DNA of 64,000 nt from assembly GCA_039028895.1 (NCBI GenBank), contig JBCCHF010000007.1, positions 124,001-188,000 on the forward strand, read 5' to 3'. The DNA comes from JAHDCJ01 sp039028895. GTDB taxonomy: Bacteria; Bacteroidota; Bacteroidia; Chitinophagales; Saprospiraceae. Both the position numbers and the translations under genes were made by a program. The notes beneath the pieces are model-generated. The model had not been told where the DNA came from, made no database searches, and saw only the letters and a program-made list of their open reading frames with translations. Positions within the stretch are counted from its first letter, which is position 1, and the number at the start of each line of letters is the position of its first letter. Shown piece by piece: positions 35,431 through 45,685 of the stretch.

Positions 35431-36354
35431 TTAATTCATGAATTTTTGAATGGCTTTAAAGGCATTGTCCTGAAAAATCTCATTTTTAAGGTCAGGAAAA
35501 ATGGAGCTCTGATCAACAAGCGGGCCTACTAAAATATGCTCTTTGCTTCCGTAGAAACCACCAGATTTGAGGGAAGCATTTGATATGGCATCCACGAAAC
35601 GTTTCGCCCCTTTTTCAAGGCTATGGGACAATCCCATCAATGGCATGAGTATTGGCATCCCAATATATTTGAACATGATGCGCTGCAAAAACGGAAGGTC
35701 GTCAAATCCTTGTGTACCGCGGGTGCCTCCCGGACTGACTGAGATAAATCTGATTCCAGGATTTTTGCGTGCCATGGAAGATATCCACATGGTGCCACCA
35801 TATTTGACGGCCCCATATACCTCCATCGGATCAAAATTTTCTTTGTAGTAAGTACCATCAAAAATGCTTGCGAACTCTTCAGTTGATGAGGTTTTTAATG
35901 CCGGCCTTTTCATGCCCATTTTCTTTATGCCTCTTGCTGCTTCAGAGCTGGCGAACAAGGCCACATTTTTCAACTTATTAGCTTTGATCAATTCATCGAC
36001 CAGTACAACATGACCAAGAAGGTTGGTGGCCGTAATATTAGTTACCCCGTCTTTGGTTAGTTGTTCCGGGTTTTTCCCACCGACACCTCCGGCATTCATG
36101 ATCAGAGCGTCAATTGGTTCTTTCAGGTCGGCTACAGCTTTTTTAACCGAATCGGTTTCCGAAACATCCATGATAACGATTTCGAAGATGGATCTTCCAG
36201 TTGACTCTTCCAGTGACTTTTTGGCGTTTATAGCTTTGACTTCGTTTCTGCAAGCGAGGTAAACCTTTTCTGTTTGTACTTTATTGGCAAGTTGCCGTGC
36301 TGTTTCTTTCCCAATGCCTGCATTGGCACCGGTAATCATTATTATTTTGTTCAT
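35431..36354 (-). CDS. Short-chain dehydrogenase/reductase (SDR)
   Basis: A 307-residue NAD(P)-dependent oxidoreductase. The cofactor motif is ITGANAGIGKETA (TGxxxGIG); NAGG follows the fourth strand, and YGAVKYG gives the catalytic Tyr-x-x-x-Lys. It belongs to the retinol-dehydrogenase/WW-oxidoreductase-like SDRs. It is the last gene of an AraC / DUF4345-like / SDR unit (19-base gap) that ends at a strong terminator, so it is a likely AraC-controlled gene. Confidence 0.9.
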   Translation of the reverse strand: MNKIIMITGANAGIGKETARQLANKVQTEKVYLACRNEVKAINAKKSLEESTGRSIFEIVIMDVSETDSVKKAVADLKEPIDALIMNAGGVGGKNPEQLTKDGVTNITATNLLGHVVLVDELIKANKLKNVALFASSEAARGIKKMGMKRPALKTSSTEEFASIFDGTYYKENFDPMEVYGAVKYGGTMWISSMARKNPGIRFISVSPGGTRGTQGFDDLPFLQRIMFKYIGMPILMPLMGLSHSLEKGAKRFVDAISNASLKSGGFYGSKEHILVGPLVDQSSIFPDLKNEIFQDNAFKAIQKFMN

Positions 36355-36372
36355 GGCTATGGATTTTGTTTT

Positions 36373-36804
36373 TTAATGAAATGAATAATTACTGGCGTCA
36401 TTTTTTCCGGCATTAGAATTTTTATGGGCCAAGAATAGGATAGCACCAGTTATGCCCAGGACAAACTCGAGACCAGTGGCCATTACCATGTCCTGCACGG
36501 GCATTCCGTCAAGGAGGATGCTTAACAATCTTCCAAGGCCAAGAGACAAAAAGACCACAGCAGATAGCAAAACGGCAGTAAAACGAATTGATTTCACCAA
36601 GGCACCAGAAAAAATGAGAATCCCAAATGCAAGGATCATCGCTGCTGAAGCTCTGAAATCATTAAGTAGACTTGCATTACCTGCAAGGTCAATTCCTGCC
36701 GCAGCTTTTATGTCAACAGGTAAGAATAAAGTAGCGCCTCCTATGAGCGTCAACAACAAACCGGCAATGATGAGATAGATCTTTAAGACTTTACGATTCT
36801 TCAT
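36373..36804 (-). CDS. DUF4345-like membrane protein
   Basis: A 143-residue protein with four predicted membrane helices. LIGGATLFLPVDIKAAAG and LLNDFRASAAMILAFGILI fit the DUF4345 pattern. The C-terminal tail (NSNAGKNDASNYSFH) is soluble. No activity is known. Its position between an AraC regulator and an SDR suggests a shared inducer. Confidence 0.7.
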   Translation of the reverse strand: MKNRKVLKIYLIIAGLLLTLIGGATLFLPVDIKAAAGIDLAGNASLLNDFRASAAMILAFGILIFSGALVKSIRFTAVLLSAVVFLSLGLGRLLSILLDGMPVQDMVMATGLEFVLGITGAILFLAHKNSNAGKNDASNYSFH

Positions 36805-36887
36805 GATATTGTTCTTTTTTTGTTCAGAACAAAGATCAGTGGAGAATGAAGAACCAGTTTTACGTTTTAGCTCAAAGGTTTTGCATT

Positions 36888-37724
36888 TTAGCTCAGGCGG
36901 AATTCAGAGGGTGATTTCCCGTATTTAGCCGTAAAATTTCTATGGAAAGTGGTTAATGTATCGAATCCAACATCGTAAGCGATATCCGAAATCCTTGCAT
37001 TTCCCGATTTGAGTAATTCTGCAGCTTTTTCCACTTTTTTTCTGTTAATGTATCGCTTTGGACTTTCATTGAATATGTCTTTAAACTTTCGCTTGAATGA
37101 TGAAATACTCAGATGTGCCAGTGCTGCCAGTTCATCTAATGACAAGTTAGCGTAAAGGTTGTGTTTGATCACCGATCTAAAGTCTGCATCTTTGGGTTGG
37201 AACAAAGCTGCAAGGAAGTCAAGTTGAGAAGGTGCCTGTTGAGATTTGGTCATGAGCAGCACAAATTCCTTCAATTTGGTTTTAACGATGCTTTCATCGG
37301 CCAATTCAGGCGCATCAAGTAAAATGTTTATGCTCTCCCGGTAGTTGTCAAGAAGACGATCAATCTGGACTTGTTTCAGATTATAGTCTATTTTGTAATT
37401 GGAAGTTGAAAGATCAAACTCAAAAAGGTCTTGAACTAAAGAAGGATAGAGAAAAACGCCAACAGATTCAATGCCTTCTTCACATAACTGCTTATTCTCT
37501 GTTGGTTCAAAAAAATAATTGAGGCATTTTGCCAACATGCCAGTGTCTTTGTTCAGCAGCAGATAATCCTCAGGAGCTCGAATGTTTACCTTGCCTTTAT
37601 TGACAAACATGAAACAGGCTTCCCTTTCAACATAATGTTTTAGAGATCTGTTGAAAAATGGCATTGACAACCTGATAAAAACGATTCGATCTTTATATTT
37701 TATGACTTGTTCCTTGAATTCCAC
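36888..37724 (-). CDS. AraC-family transcriptional regulator
   Basis: A 278-residue protein. The N-terminal half has a cupin-like sensor (residues about 1-130); the C-terminal 100 residues contain two helix-turn-helix motifs: LSLDELAALAHLSISSFKRKFKDIF and ISDIAYDVGFDTLTTFHRNF. It likely regulates the DUF4345-like and SDR genes downstream on the same strand (84-base gap). The inducer is unknown. Confidence 0.9.
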   Translation of the reverse strand: MEFKEQVIKYKDRIVFIRLSMPFFNRSLKHYVEREACFMFVNKGKVNIRAPEDYLLLNKDTGMLAKCLNYFFEPTENKQLCEEGIESVGVFLYPSLVQDLFEFDLSTSNYKIDYNLKQVQIDRLLDNYRESINILLDAPELADESIVKTKLKEFVLLMTKSQQAPSQLDFLAALFQPKDADFRSVIKHNLYANLSLDELAALAHLSISSFKRKFKDIFNESPKRYINRKKVEKAAELLKSGNARISDIAYDVGFDTLTTFHRNFTAKYGKSPSEFRLS

Positions 37725-37749
37725 TTTTTGAAGTTATCATGTTAACAAG

Positions 37750-39348
37750 TTAAATCTTATTCAAAAATCTTACAATTTCATCTTCTTCGTTCAGTCCCAG
37801 TTTTTTCCTCAGTCTATACCGCGCCATTTTTACTGCATTGTCTGAAACGCCTCGTATGGTTGCAATTTCCTTGTTTTGTAGGTTGAGTCGTAATAATCCA
37901 CAGAGGATGACATCTTTAACAGAAAGGTCGGGGAATCGTTTGTTTAGCCTGTGGTTGAAATCAAAATGAATTTCGTTTACATTTTGTTGGAAGGCATCAA
38001 GTCCTTCATTAATCCTGAGATGGGAAATAATGGACAGTCGAAGCTGCCGAAGTTTATCACTGGCGGATTTCGGAATCTTTGTGTGGTCAATGCTGTCCAG
38101 TGAAGTCATCATGTCATTTGAGAATTGGTTTTTCTGAACGATATCCAGCGCAAAGTCAGTCAGCCGGTTTGTTTTAAAGGCCAGTTCTTCTTTAGTGCTA
38201 TTTATTTGTTCCTGTTTTCTTCGGATTTTATCGCGCATCTTGCTGAAGATCAAAATAGCCAGCAAAGCCAATACTGCAAGACCTCCACCGAGTATCCAAA
38301 GCTGAAGTTGCTGTATCCGTTTTTCCTGCTGTAATTCTAAAATCTTGCGTTCCTTGAGCTCGGTTTCAAATTTGATTTCGAGATCTGCAATCCTGGCTTG
38401 GGTTTGTTCTCCTATTACCGAATCTCTCAGGAAATGGTATTTTTTGAAATAGTCGAGAGCCTCGGCAGGTTGCCCGCTTTTGAGATAAGTGTCTGACATA
38501 TCCTTATAGGTATCGTAGACAATACGTTTCCAGTTGTATTTCAAGGCTGAATCAACACAGGCCTGGTAGTTGTCGAAAGCCTTTTCGTATTCGCCCATAA
38601 GGTGATAGGCATAGCCCAGGTTGCCGTGGCACATGGCAATGGAACGAACTTCATTTAATGCCTTGTGGTAGTTAAGGGATTTGTTAATGTAGGGTAACGC
38701 CATTTCACCCTTGCCTTGCATGAGATATATGTAGCTGATATTGAGATTGCTTCTTGCAACCTCATCCTCTTTCCCAATATTTTCAAATAATTTGCGGGCT
38801 TTAAAGTAGTTTTCAAGGCCCTTTTCGTAGTCTTTTGATTGCATGGCAATACTGCCAAGGGTGCCTATAGTCCGAGCCTGTTCAAAAACATAATTTTCTG
38901 CTTTGAAAATTTCACTCGCTTCTACGATAAGCGATTCTGCTTTGTCCAAGCGACCCAGCCTGAGATAGACATTGCTCAAGTGCTGTAAGCCATAGGCCTT
39001 TAACATAAGGCTATCCATTTCTACGCTAAGATTTACAGATTCCTGGTAAGCTTCAATGGCTTCCTGCATTTCATTTTGACTAAAATGGAAATACCCAAGT
39101 CCCTCGAGTGTGAAGTATTCTCCGGATTTGTATCCCCTATCCCGGGTTAGTTCAAGAGTTTCTTTCAACATTTTCAAAGCTTTTTCGGGATCATCGGACT
39201 GTATGTCCAACGCCTTTTGGCGGCGATTAATAACTGTATCGGCTAAAGGGTGCTGGGCAAAAGCTTCGCTGAGAAAACAAATCAGCATCGAGGTAAGCAG
39301 TATGCTTTTAGTCAGAGAAATGTAATTAAATGGCATAAGAACATTCAT
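37750..39348 (-). CDS. Membrane TPR protein with LuxR/GerE-type DNA-binding domain
   Basis: The frame opens further upstream, but the ATG at 39348 starts a signal sequence (LTKSILLTSMLICFLSEAFAQ) and avoids overlap with the divergent protease gene. The result is 532 residues: signal peptide, about seven TPR repeats (residues 35-330), a coiled coil, one membrane helix (LWILGGGLAVLALLAILIF), a second coiled coil, and a C-terminal HTH (VILCGLLRLNLQNKEIATIRGVSDNAVKMARYRLRKKL). This periplasmic-sensor/cytoplasmic-HTH layout is common in Bacteroidota. The 106-base divergent gap makes the adjacent T9SS protease a candidate target. Confidence 0.85.
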   Translation of the reverse strand: MNVLMPFNYISLTKSILLTSMLICFLSEAFAQHPLADTVINRRQKALDIQSDDPEKALKMLKETLELTRDRGYKSGEYFTLEGLGYFHFSQNEMQEAIEAYQESVNLSVEMDSLMLKAYGLQHLSNVYLRLGRLDKAESLIVEASEIFKAENYVFEQARTIGTLGSIAMQSKDYEKGLENYFKARKLFENIGKEDEVARSNLNISYIYLMQGKGEMALPYINKSLNYHKALNEVRSIAMCHGNLGYAYHLMGEYEKAFDNYQACVDSALKYNWKRIVYDTYKDMSDTYLKSGQPAEALDYFKKYHFLRDSVIGEQTQARIADLEIKFETELKERKILELQQEKRIQQLQLWILGGGLAVLALLAILIFSKMRDKIRRKQEQINSTKEELAFKTNRLTDFALDIVQKNQFSNDMMTSLDSIDHTKIPKSASDKLRQLRLSIISHLRINEGLDAFQQNVNEIHFDFNHRLNKRFPDLSVKDVILCGLLRLNLQNKEIATIRGVSDNAVKMARYRLRKKLGLNEEDEIVRFLNKI

Positions 39349-39454
39349 TTTCCGGGTTTGTAGGCATGGTGTAGGTGCAGAAAAAGACAGTTGAAATGCG
39401 AACTGTTGCAAATTGAAGGAGATAAATTCCAAAAATCCTTCAACCTGAAACAAC

Positions 39455-42400
39455 ATGTTAAATTTAACTCGATTATTCGTTTTTGCCCTATTGATTTTTT
39501 CATTGGGTGTAAATGCCCAGCATTCCGGACTTTCCAATTCACGTCATAATTCCGGAAAGGAAAACAATCTTTTAACCGCAATATGGGAAGAGGCTTCGAC
39601 AAAACAAGACAAACTTGAACCCCGGGCACAAAGCCATTTACCTTCATCATTTAGGTTATTATCAGTGAATACTGAGGCTGTTGAAGCCATCCTTGACATG
39701 CCTTTGGCAATTCAATACAGCTTTGATCTTCCGCTTCCAGATGGCGATGTGGAAAGGTTTGAACTGACCCCCGCACAGGTAATGCACCCTGGCCTGGCAA
39801 CAAAATTCCCTTTCATCAGGACGTTTAGCGGGAGGTCAGTTCAAAACCCTTCTTCAATAATGAAGTTGGTGATTTCTCCGCAGGAGATACACGCCTTTGC
39901 CTTTACCGAGGCTGGTGCCGTCTTTGTAGAAAAAGAAAAGATTGGTAACAAAACGTATCACATCAGTTATTTCCATAAAGACAAAAAAACACAACGTGTA
40001 TATTGCGGAGCTGAGGAACCCGGAATAGGTGTGCCTGATGATATTATCGAAAGCAACAGACCAAGAATAATCAAGCCCGCAATGGAGTTCTCAAAATCCA
40101 ATACGGTGCATGCCCTGGGCAGCGAGGTGAGGACCTATCGCTTTGGTTGTACAATGCCCGGTGAGATTACTACTGCACTGGGTGGGGCAACTGCTGCAAT
40201 GATCAGGGTGGTCAACATTGTCAGCGACCTGAATCTATTGCTGGAAACCAACCTTTGCATGAGCCTGGAGTTGATTCCAGATAACGATCTATTGATTTTT
40301 ACTGACGCAAGTACCGATCCTTTCTCAGGAGTTAGTCTGAATACCTGGATGGAAGAAAACAGGCTTTATATGGTCAACACGATCGGGGCAGCCAATTTTG
40401 ACTTGGGGCATGTGATCAGTCCGCTTAACGGAGGGGTGGCCTATGTAGGTGTGACCTGTTTTGACAATTATAAAGGAGGTGGTACCAGTCCTAATAGTAT
40501 TGAAACGATTGCCCATGAAATAGGGCATCAGCTAGGTGCCTCTCATACTTTTAATTATTGTAATAGCACAGGCGGTGGATATGAACCAGGTAGCGGGAAT
40601 ACGAGCATGAGTTACTATGGTCTTTGTCCGGGAAATAATATGCCTGGTGGCGAACTGGTTCAATATCATGCGTACTCTTTTGAACAAATCACTGAATATC
40701 GCAACGGATACGGGAGCAATTGTGGTAATGTAACAATGACTGGGAATACCCCTCCTGTAGTCTCCGTACCAGCAAGCGGATTTACCATTCCAGTTTCAAC
40801 GCCCTTTAAACTCGAAGGTACGGTCAATGATGATAGTCCAACCCCGGCCTTGACCTATCTTTGGGAGCAAATGGACCTGGGCTCTAATTCTACCCCTCCA
40901 TACAATCCAACAGGGAATGCGCCCATTTTCCGATCATATCCATACAGTAATAGCCCTTCCCGGACATTTCCGGAATTACAGAAGATTATCAATGGTACTG
41001 CGGATGTTGGAGAAATATTACCTACCTACAACCGTGAACTGAATTTCAGATATATGGTCCACGATAATCATCCCGGGGGTGGAGGAGTTGATTATGGGGA
41101 GATCATGTTTTTCGCAGATGAAAGCGCTGGCCCTTTTGAGGTGGCTGTTCCAAACGGGCCGGTTACAGTTTGGTCGCCAGGTCAAACGCGGACGGTGGAA
41201 TGGATTGTGGCAAACACAGACCTCGCGCCGGTTTCCTGTGGAATTGTGAACATACTGATTTCATACGATGGGGGGTACACCTATCCTGATACTTTGGCTA
41301 CGGGTGTTCCCAACGACGGGTCACATGATGTCGTTGTGCCTTCAACACCGGGTACGCAAACGCGGGTCAGAGTAGAAGCTGCGGATAACATTTTCTTTGA
41401 TGTTTCTGATCAGGACTTTGAGATCGTACCTTCTACTGTTCATGATTTTATGCTGGAGGTCAGTCCGGCCAGTCAGAAGGTATGTGTGGCCAGCAGTAGT
41501 AGTGTAAATTTTGAAATCGAGACTTTTGCAATGGGGTCGTTTACCAATTCACTGGACCTGACGGTTAGCGGCCTACCTTCAGGGGCAACAGTTAGCGTTT
41601 CTTCTTCTGTCAATGCTTCTTCGTCTTCAACGCTGACCATAAGCAATTTGAATGCTGTTTCTCCAGGACAATATCCGATTACGTTATCGGCAACAGAAAC
41701 CGGAGGCGGGATATCGCATTCTGAAGAGGTTTACCTGATCGTAAGCGGGGTTAATGAAACCCTTCCGGGAAAGGCGATGAGCTTCGATGGTGATGAACAG
41801 GTCAGTATTCCCAATACGGGTAATGATTATCAATTCGGATCAGACAGGAATTTCAGTTTTGACTTATGGATGAGATCAACCTCTACTGCAAACACCGATG
41901 TAATGCTGGCAAAAAAAGACTGGTCGTGGACACTATTTGCCGGGTGGCTGGTTGACTTGCGATTCGGAAAACCAAGGTTTATTATAGCAGATGGGAACGA
42001 CAGGGAGATTTTGCAAGCTTCGAACACTTATAATGACGGTGAATGGCATCACATCGCAGGTACGCTTAACCGAAATGGACAGGATGTCATGCGTCTTTAT
42101 GTTGATGGCGTTTTGGTAGACGAAGACAATTCATTCACAGTTGGGAGCATCAGCAATGATGAGATCATTTCCATGGGAAGCGATAGCAATAATGATTATA
42201 ATTTTGAGGGTCGGATTGAAGAAGTCAGGATCTGGAACAAAGCACTTGATATTATCGAAATCAGAGAATTGATGCACCTCGTCACAGATGCCTGCGATCC
42301 CGATTTAATTTCTTGTTGGCAGTTTAACGGTAATGATGTCAATGTGCTGGACAAAGCCGGACATTATAACGGAACTCTAAATGGCGCTATGAGGGTTACT

Positions 42401-43402
42401 TCATCCTGTCCAATTGGTCCTGGAGACGTAAATACCGCCTCAGAAGTTGCCGGAGTTGTTATTTTCCCGGAAGCTGAGGTAGGCGCAAATTATACCAATC
42501 AGGCAGGTGCATCTGTTACTACAACAAGGATCGACCTGACTCCATATGGGAATGGAGGAATTGATCCCATGGCCTCGATACTTGATAATCAATATTGGGT
42601 GTTAAATAGATTTGAACAAATTGGCCCGCTGTCAGCTGCATTGACATTTGGATTGTCTGAAGACGTTTCATTGGCCAATGCTGCTAATCCGGCAGTGTTT
42701 AGTCTTTATTCACGTGATTTTAACGCTGATGGGAGTTGGACCTTCCTCGCAAACGCCATTTCTGCAGACGCGATAAATAATACGGTCACGTTTAATGATA
42801 TTCAGCAATACGGACAATTCTTAATTACCCGGACACTCAATTTTTTGCCACTTGATTTAATTGATTTTGATGTGCAACCACTTGACCTCTCAATTAAATT
42901 GAAATGGACAACCGCCTTTGAGGAAGATGTAGCCGGCTTTGAGATACGTCGTTCAGTTAATGGTAATGATCCATGGTTGATGATCGGTTGGGTAGATGCG
43001 AAAAACAGTTCAGAACAACAGCAATATTCATTTTCTGATAAGGATATTTTATTGAACACGGACTATTATTACAAGCTAAAGATCCATGATCTGGATGGCT
43101 CTTATTTTTATTCTGAAATCAAATCGGCCCGTGTAGAAGGGCAGGGTGAAGTCCGGTTTTTTCCAAATCCAAATACAGGGATACTTCAGGTGCAGGCTTT
43201 ACTGAATCGCAGCCAGCGAATCGATATTGATCTGTTTGATGTAAGTGGAAATCTCGTTTTTTCAAAGGCATTGGAAATTTCAACCGAACAAACCCATTCG
43301 GTAATCATCGGGGATATATTACCTGCCGGGGTTTACCTGGGGCGTGCAACAATAGGCGAAAATGTGTTTTTGCAAAAAATAATCCTGATAAAGGAAGAAT
43401 AA
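39455..43402 (+). CDS. T9SS-secreted reprolysin-like metalloprotease with LamG domain
   Basis: A 1315-residue secreted protein. It has a signal peptide (ending near VNAQ), a propeptide-like region, and a metzincin domain with HEIGHQLGASHTF (zinc ligands His354, His358, His364), as in reprolysin-like family M12B proteins. Beta-sandwich modules follow (about 430-660), then a LamG-like sugar/protein-binding domain (about 770-960, GKAMSFDGDEQVSIP and WHHIAGTLNR), and a T9SS type-A sorting domain from about residue 1232 (VRFFPNPNTGILQV). It likely degrades extracellular proteins. It is transcribed away from the TPR/LuxR regulator. Confidence 0.9.
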   Translation: MLNLTRLFVFALLIFSLGVNAQHSGLSNSRHNSGKENNLLTAIWEEASTKQDKLEPRAQSHLPSSFRLLSVNTEAVEAILDMPLAIQYSFDLPLPDGDVERFELTPAQVMHPGLATKFPFIRTFSGRSVQNPSSIMKLVISPQEIHAFAFTEAGAVFVEKEKIGNKTYHISYFHKDKKTQRVYCGAEEPGIGVPDDIIESNRPRIIKPAMEFSKSNTVHALGSEVRTYRFGCTMPGEITTALGGATAAMIRVVNIVSDLNLLLETNLCMSLELIPDNDLLIFTDASTDPFSGVSLNTWMEENRLYMVNTIGAANFDLGHVISPLNGGVAYVGVTCFDNYKGGGTSPNSIETIAHEIGHQLGASHTFNYCNSTGGGYEPGSGNTSMSYYGLCPGNNMPGGELVQYHAYSFEQITEYRNGYGSNCGNVTMTGNTPPVVSVPASGFTIPVSTPFKLEGTVNDDSPTPALTYLWEQMDLGSNSTPPYNPTGNAPIFRSYPYSNSPSRTFPELQKIINGTADVGEILPTYNRELNFRYMVHDNHPGGGGVDYGEIMFFADESAGPFEVAVPNGPVTVWSPGQTRTVEWIVANTDLAPVSCGIVNILISYDGGYTYPDTLATGVPNDGSHDVVVPSTPGTQTRVRVEAADNIFFDVSDQDFEIVPSTVHDFMLEVSPASQKVCVASSSSVNFEIETFAMGSFTNSLDLTVSGLPSGATVSVSSSVNASSSSTLTISNLNAVSPGQYPITLSATETGGGISHSEEVYLIVSGVNETLPGKAMSFDGDEQVSIPNTGNDYQFGSDRNFSFDLWMRSTSTANTDVMLAKKDWSWTLFAGWLVDLRFGKPRFIIADGNDREILQASNTYNDGEWHHIAGTLNRNGQDVMRLYVDGVLVDEDNSFTVGSISNDEIISMGSDSNNDYNFEGRIEEVRIWNKALDIIEIRELMHLVTDACDPDLISCWQFNGNDVNVLDKAGHYNGTLNGAMRVTSSCPIGPGDVNTASEVAGVVIFPEAEVGANYTNQAGASVTTTRIDLTPYGNGGIDPMASILDNQYWVLNRFEQIGPLSAALTFGLSEDVSLANAANPAVFSLYSRDFNADGSWTFLANAISADAINNTVTFNDIQQYGQFLITRTLNFLPLDLIDFDVQPLDLSIKLKWTTAFEEDVAGFEIRRSVNGNDPWLMIGWVDAKNSSEQQQYSFSDKDILLNTDYYYKLKIHDLDGSYFYSEIKSARVEGQGEVRFFPNPNTGILQVQALLNRSQRIDIDLFDVSGNLVFSKALEISTEQTHSVIIGDILPAGVYLGRATIGENVFLQKIILIKEE

Positions 43403-43425
43403 ACGTTAAGTCTGAACCCGCTTAT

Positions 43426-44121
43426 TTACTGTCCATAGAATCGTTTCAACTTTTTGTTCATCATGTTGACGAGTTGTCTTGCATCTTTATCGACGACTAA
43501 CATCCCGGTCTTTTTTACATAAAAGGGAAACGGGTCCCGGAGTTGGACAAATTGATCATCTTTAATCAACAAGGCCTCGAAGCCAGGATTGGGGCTTCCG
43601 TAGACTTTTTCTTTTCGCTCGAGGCCATTTTCGTCACGTGACAGGTAATATCCTTCGAAGTATTTGTCTTGGTCTTGTTCGATGGGGCCGAACTCTGCGG
43701 TGAAGATGGTTTTGCCGTCCAATTTTATAGTGGTATCAACTTCAAAATCTCGGTTGACAAATTCTACTTTGTCGAATTCTTTTGCTCTGATATGGTCGGA
43801 AAAGTGGCTAAAGAAAAAATAGGTTGGACAGAAATCAAAATAGTTGTTGAAAGCCAGGATGATGGATCGGTTTGTCTTATTCAGCTTTTCCTGTCTTTTA
43901 TCTGCTTGAGCATGCATGCCAGCTTCGCGTAATGCTTCTATGGTTTTGCTTTTGGTTTTTAATCGCACAAGCAAAACGCCATCATGCAGGTCTTGAATTT
44001 GCTGAGCTGCGACCCTGGCATGGTTCATCTTTTTGGCTTTCCCTTTCGTCTTTAAAGTGTCTTGCCCAAACCCGATCTGAGGGAATAGAAAGAGAGATAG
44101 TAAGATCAAAAATTTATTCAT
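43426..44121 (-). CDS. Secreted protein of unknown function
   Basis: A 231-residue protein with a signal peptide (MNKFLILLSLFLFPQIGFGQ). A basic helical segment (RVAAQQIQDL ... KTIEALREAGM) precedes an aromatic-rich core (FNNYFDFCPTYFFFSHFSDHI) and a C-terminal beta domain. No named domain was recognised. It resembles widely distributed Bacteroidota hypotheticals. It is convergent with the T9SS protease gene. Confidence 0.6.
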   Translation of the reverse strand: MNKFLILLSLFLFPQIGFGQDTLKTKGKAKKMNHARVAAQQIQDLHDGVLLVRLKTKSKTIEALREAGMHAQADKRQEKLNKTNRSIILAFNNYFDFCPTYFFFSHFSDHIRAKEFDKVEFVNRDFEVDTTIKLDGKTIFTAEFGPIEQDQDKYFEGYYLSRDENGLERKEKVYGSPNPGFEALLIKDDQFVQLRDPFPFYVKKTGMLVVDKDARQLVNMMNKKLKRFYGQ

Positions 44122-44154
44122 ATTGTTGATTTGTGGTTGATAACTAATTTAATG

Positions 44155-44796
44155 TTAAGATGGATCAGGGAATACCAACTTAGTCCTTTTTTCCATTTCC
44201 TCTGCAATAACTCTTCCACTTTCATCCTGGGCCTTTAGTTTTTTTATGATGTTATTATAACTTTCAAGATCTCTATCCTGACTTAGCTTAAAGACGGTAT
44301 CCATTTCGATAATTTCAATTTCAAAGGCTACGATCATCTTCATTAATCGCTTTGTGTAGTCAGCAGGAAGATTGTCATAAATGGTGGTGGATTGTTGATT
44401 ATTCTTTTCAAAATGGAGCGTGGTCATTTTCAGAATATCGATTAATGCATCATCATTCAGGAATCGCATAATGCCATTCGCGTGCACGCTCATATAATTC
44501 CAGGTGGACGGGGTGTGTGGATTGCTGTACCATGTCCCACTTACATAGGTGTGATGTCCCGTGAAAACGACCAATACGTTCTCATTATGCAGGAAGGCCT
44601 TGTGATGGTCAGTGTTTTTCATGATATGACCTCTCAATACTTTTTTCCCATTTATTTCCTCGAGAAATACAGGGATTTGAGTACCGATGGGTTTGTTTTG
44701 TGCATCACAACCCGATAAAAAGGCCAAAGGATATTTTGCAATAAAATCAGTAATATCCTTTTCGTCCTTGGCTTTGTGATAGGGGAGGTTGTACAT
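44155..44796 (-). CDS. PaiB-family FMN-binding protein
   Basis: A 213-residue protein. The start MYNLPYHKAKD, the FLSGCDAQNKPIGTQIPVFL strand region and KNTDHHKAF...VLVVFTGHHTYVSGTWYSN segment match PaiB, an FMN-binding split-barrel protein annotated as a negative regulator of sporulation or protease genes in Bacillus. In non-sporulating Bacteroidota the role is unclear, probably an FMN-dependent redox or repair function. Confidence 0.85.
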   Translation of the reverse strand: MYNLPYHKAKDEKDITDFIAKYPLAFLSGCDAQNKPIGTQIPVFLEEINGKKVLRGHIMKNTDHHKAFLHNENVLVVFTGHHTYVSGTWYSNPHTPSTWNYMSVHANGIMRFLNDDALIDILKMTTLHFEKNNQQSTTIYDNLPADYTKRLMKMIVAFEIEIIEMDTVFKLSQDRDLESYNNIIKKLKAQDESGRVIAEEMEKRTKLVFPDPS

Positions 44797-44830
44797 GTTT
44801 TTATTGATTTATAAGCTATAAGGTAGTCTG

Positions 44831-45580
44831 TTAGTCCTTTGATAATACAGCAATAATTCTTCTGGAGTCAGTATTGAATTCTTCACCATTCCAGTTTCCA
44901 AAAAAGCGGGTGATAGTTAGGCCACTTTGAGTGATGGTATCTTCCAATTGTGCTAACGTATAGGTCTGCATCGTAAACGGGGTATCATACCTTTGTCCGT
45001 CTTTAATGTAAATCCTTTTATTGGTTATGGTGTCTTCTTGTGCGTTGAAATCAAGTCGGTCGATCATCAAATCCTTTCCTTTTTCGAAAAGATGAACCGT
45101 AGGAAATGTTTTGGGCAGACTTTCCCTGTTTTTTATATCTAAAAAAAGCTTTCCTCCGGGTCTTAATGCCGTTCTGATTTTTTTAAGCAGTTCGACACCA
45201 TCGGCTTTCATTAAAAACCCGAAACCATTGTACAATAAAATGACACCATCAAATGCATTGGTGTAATCGATGTTTAGCATATCATCATTTATGAAATTGA
45301 TGCTAAGGTTTTTGTTTTTGGCGTTTTGGGTTGCCAATTGTATGAAATCTTCGTTCAGGTCGAAGCCGGTGACCTGGTGTCCTTTTTCAGCGAATTTAAT
45401 GGAATGCCTGCCATGACCACAGGCAAGGTCGAGGATTGCTGCATCTGCTTTCAGCCCACATTCATGCAAAATGAAGTTACATTCAATCTTTGTCCGTTCG
45501 TTGTCTATAAAGTCTTCATAGAAATATAAATAAACATCTGTACTGTGTACCTTTTTGATATCATCATGGTTAACCTTCAT
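44831..45580 (-). CDS. Class I SAM-dependent methyltransferase
   Basis: About 249 residues if started at 45580 (MKVNHDDIKKVHST); a start at 45646 adds 22 residues and cannot be excluded. Motif I is AAILDLACGHGRHSI, motif II is VTGFDLN, and the FDGVILLYNGFGFL post-core is typical of Methyltransf_25-like enzymes. The substrate is unknown. It is divergent from the flavoprotein gene at 45686. Confidence 0.85.
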   Translation of the reverse strand: MKVNHDDIKKVHSTDVYLYFYEDFIDNERTKIECNFILHECGLKADAAILDLACGHGRHSIKFAEKGHQVTGFDLNEDFIQLATQNAKNKNLSINFINDDMLNIDYTNAFDGVILLYNGFGFLMKADGVELLKKIRTALRPGGKLFLDIKNRESLPKTFPTVHLFEKGKDLMIDRLDFNAQEDTITNKRIYIKDGQRYDTPFTMQTYTLAQLEDTITQSGLTITRFFGNWNGEEFNTDSRRIIAVLSKD

Positions 45581-45685
45581 CTGTGAAATTATTTTATAGC
45601 TGGATTCTGAGGTTAATTTACGCAACTCTCCTGAAGTAATTTTCAATTTCTTATTTTCAGATATTATTCCCTAAAAAACATAAAG

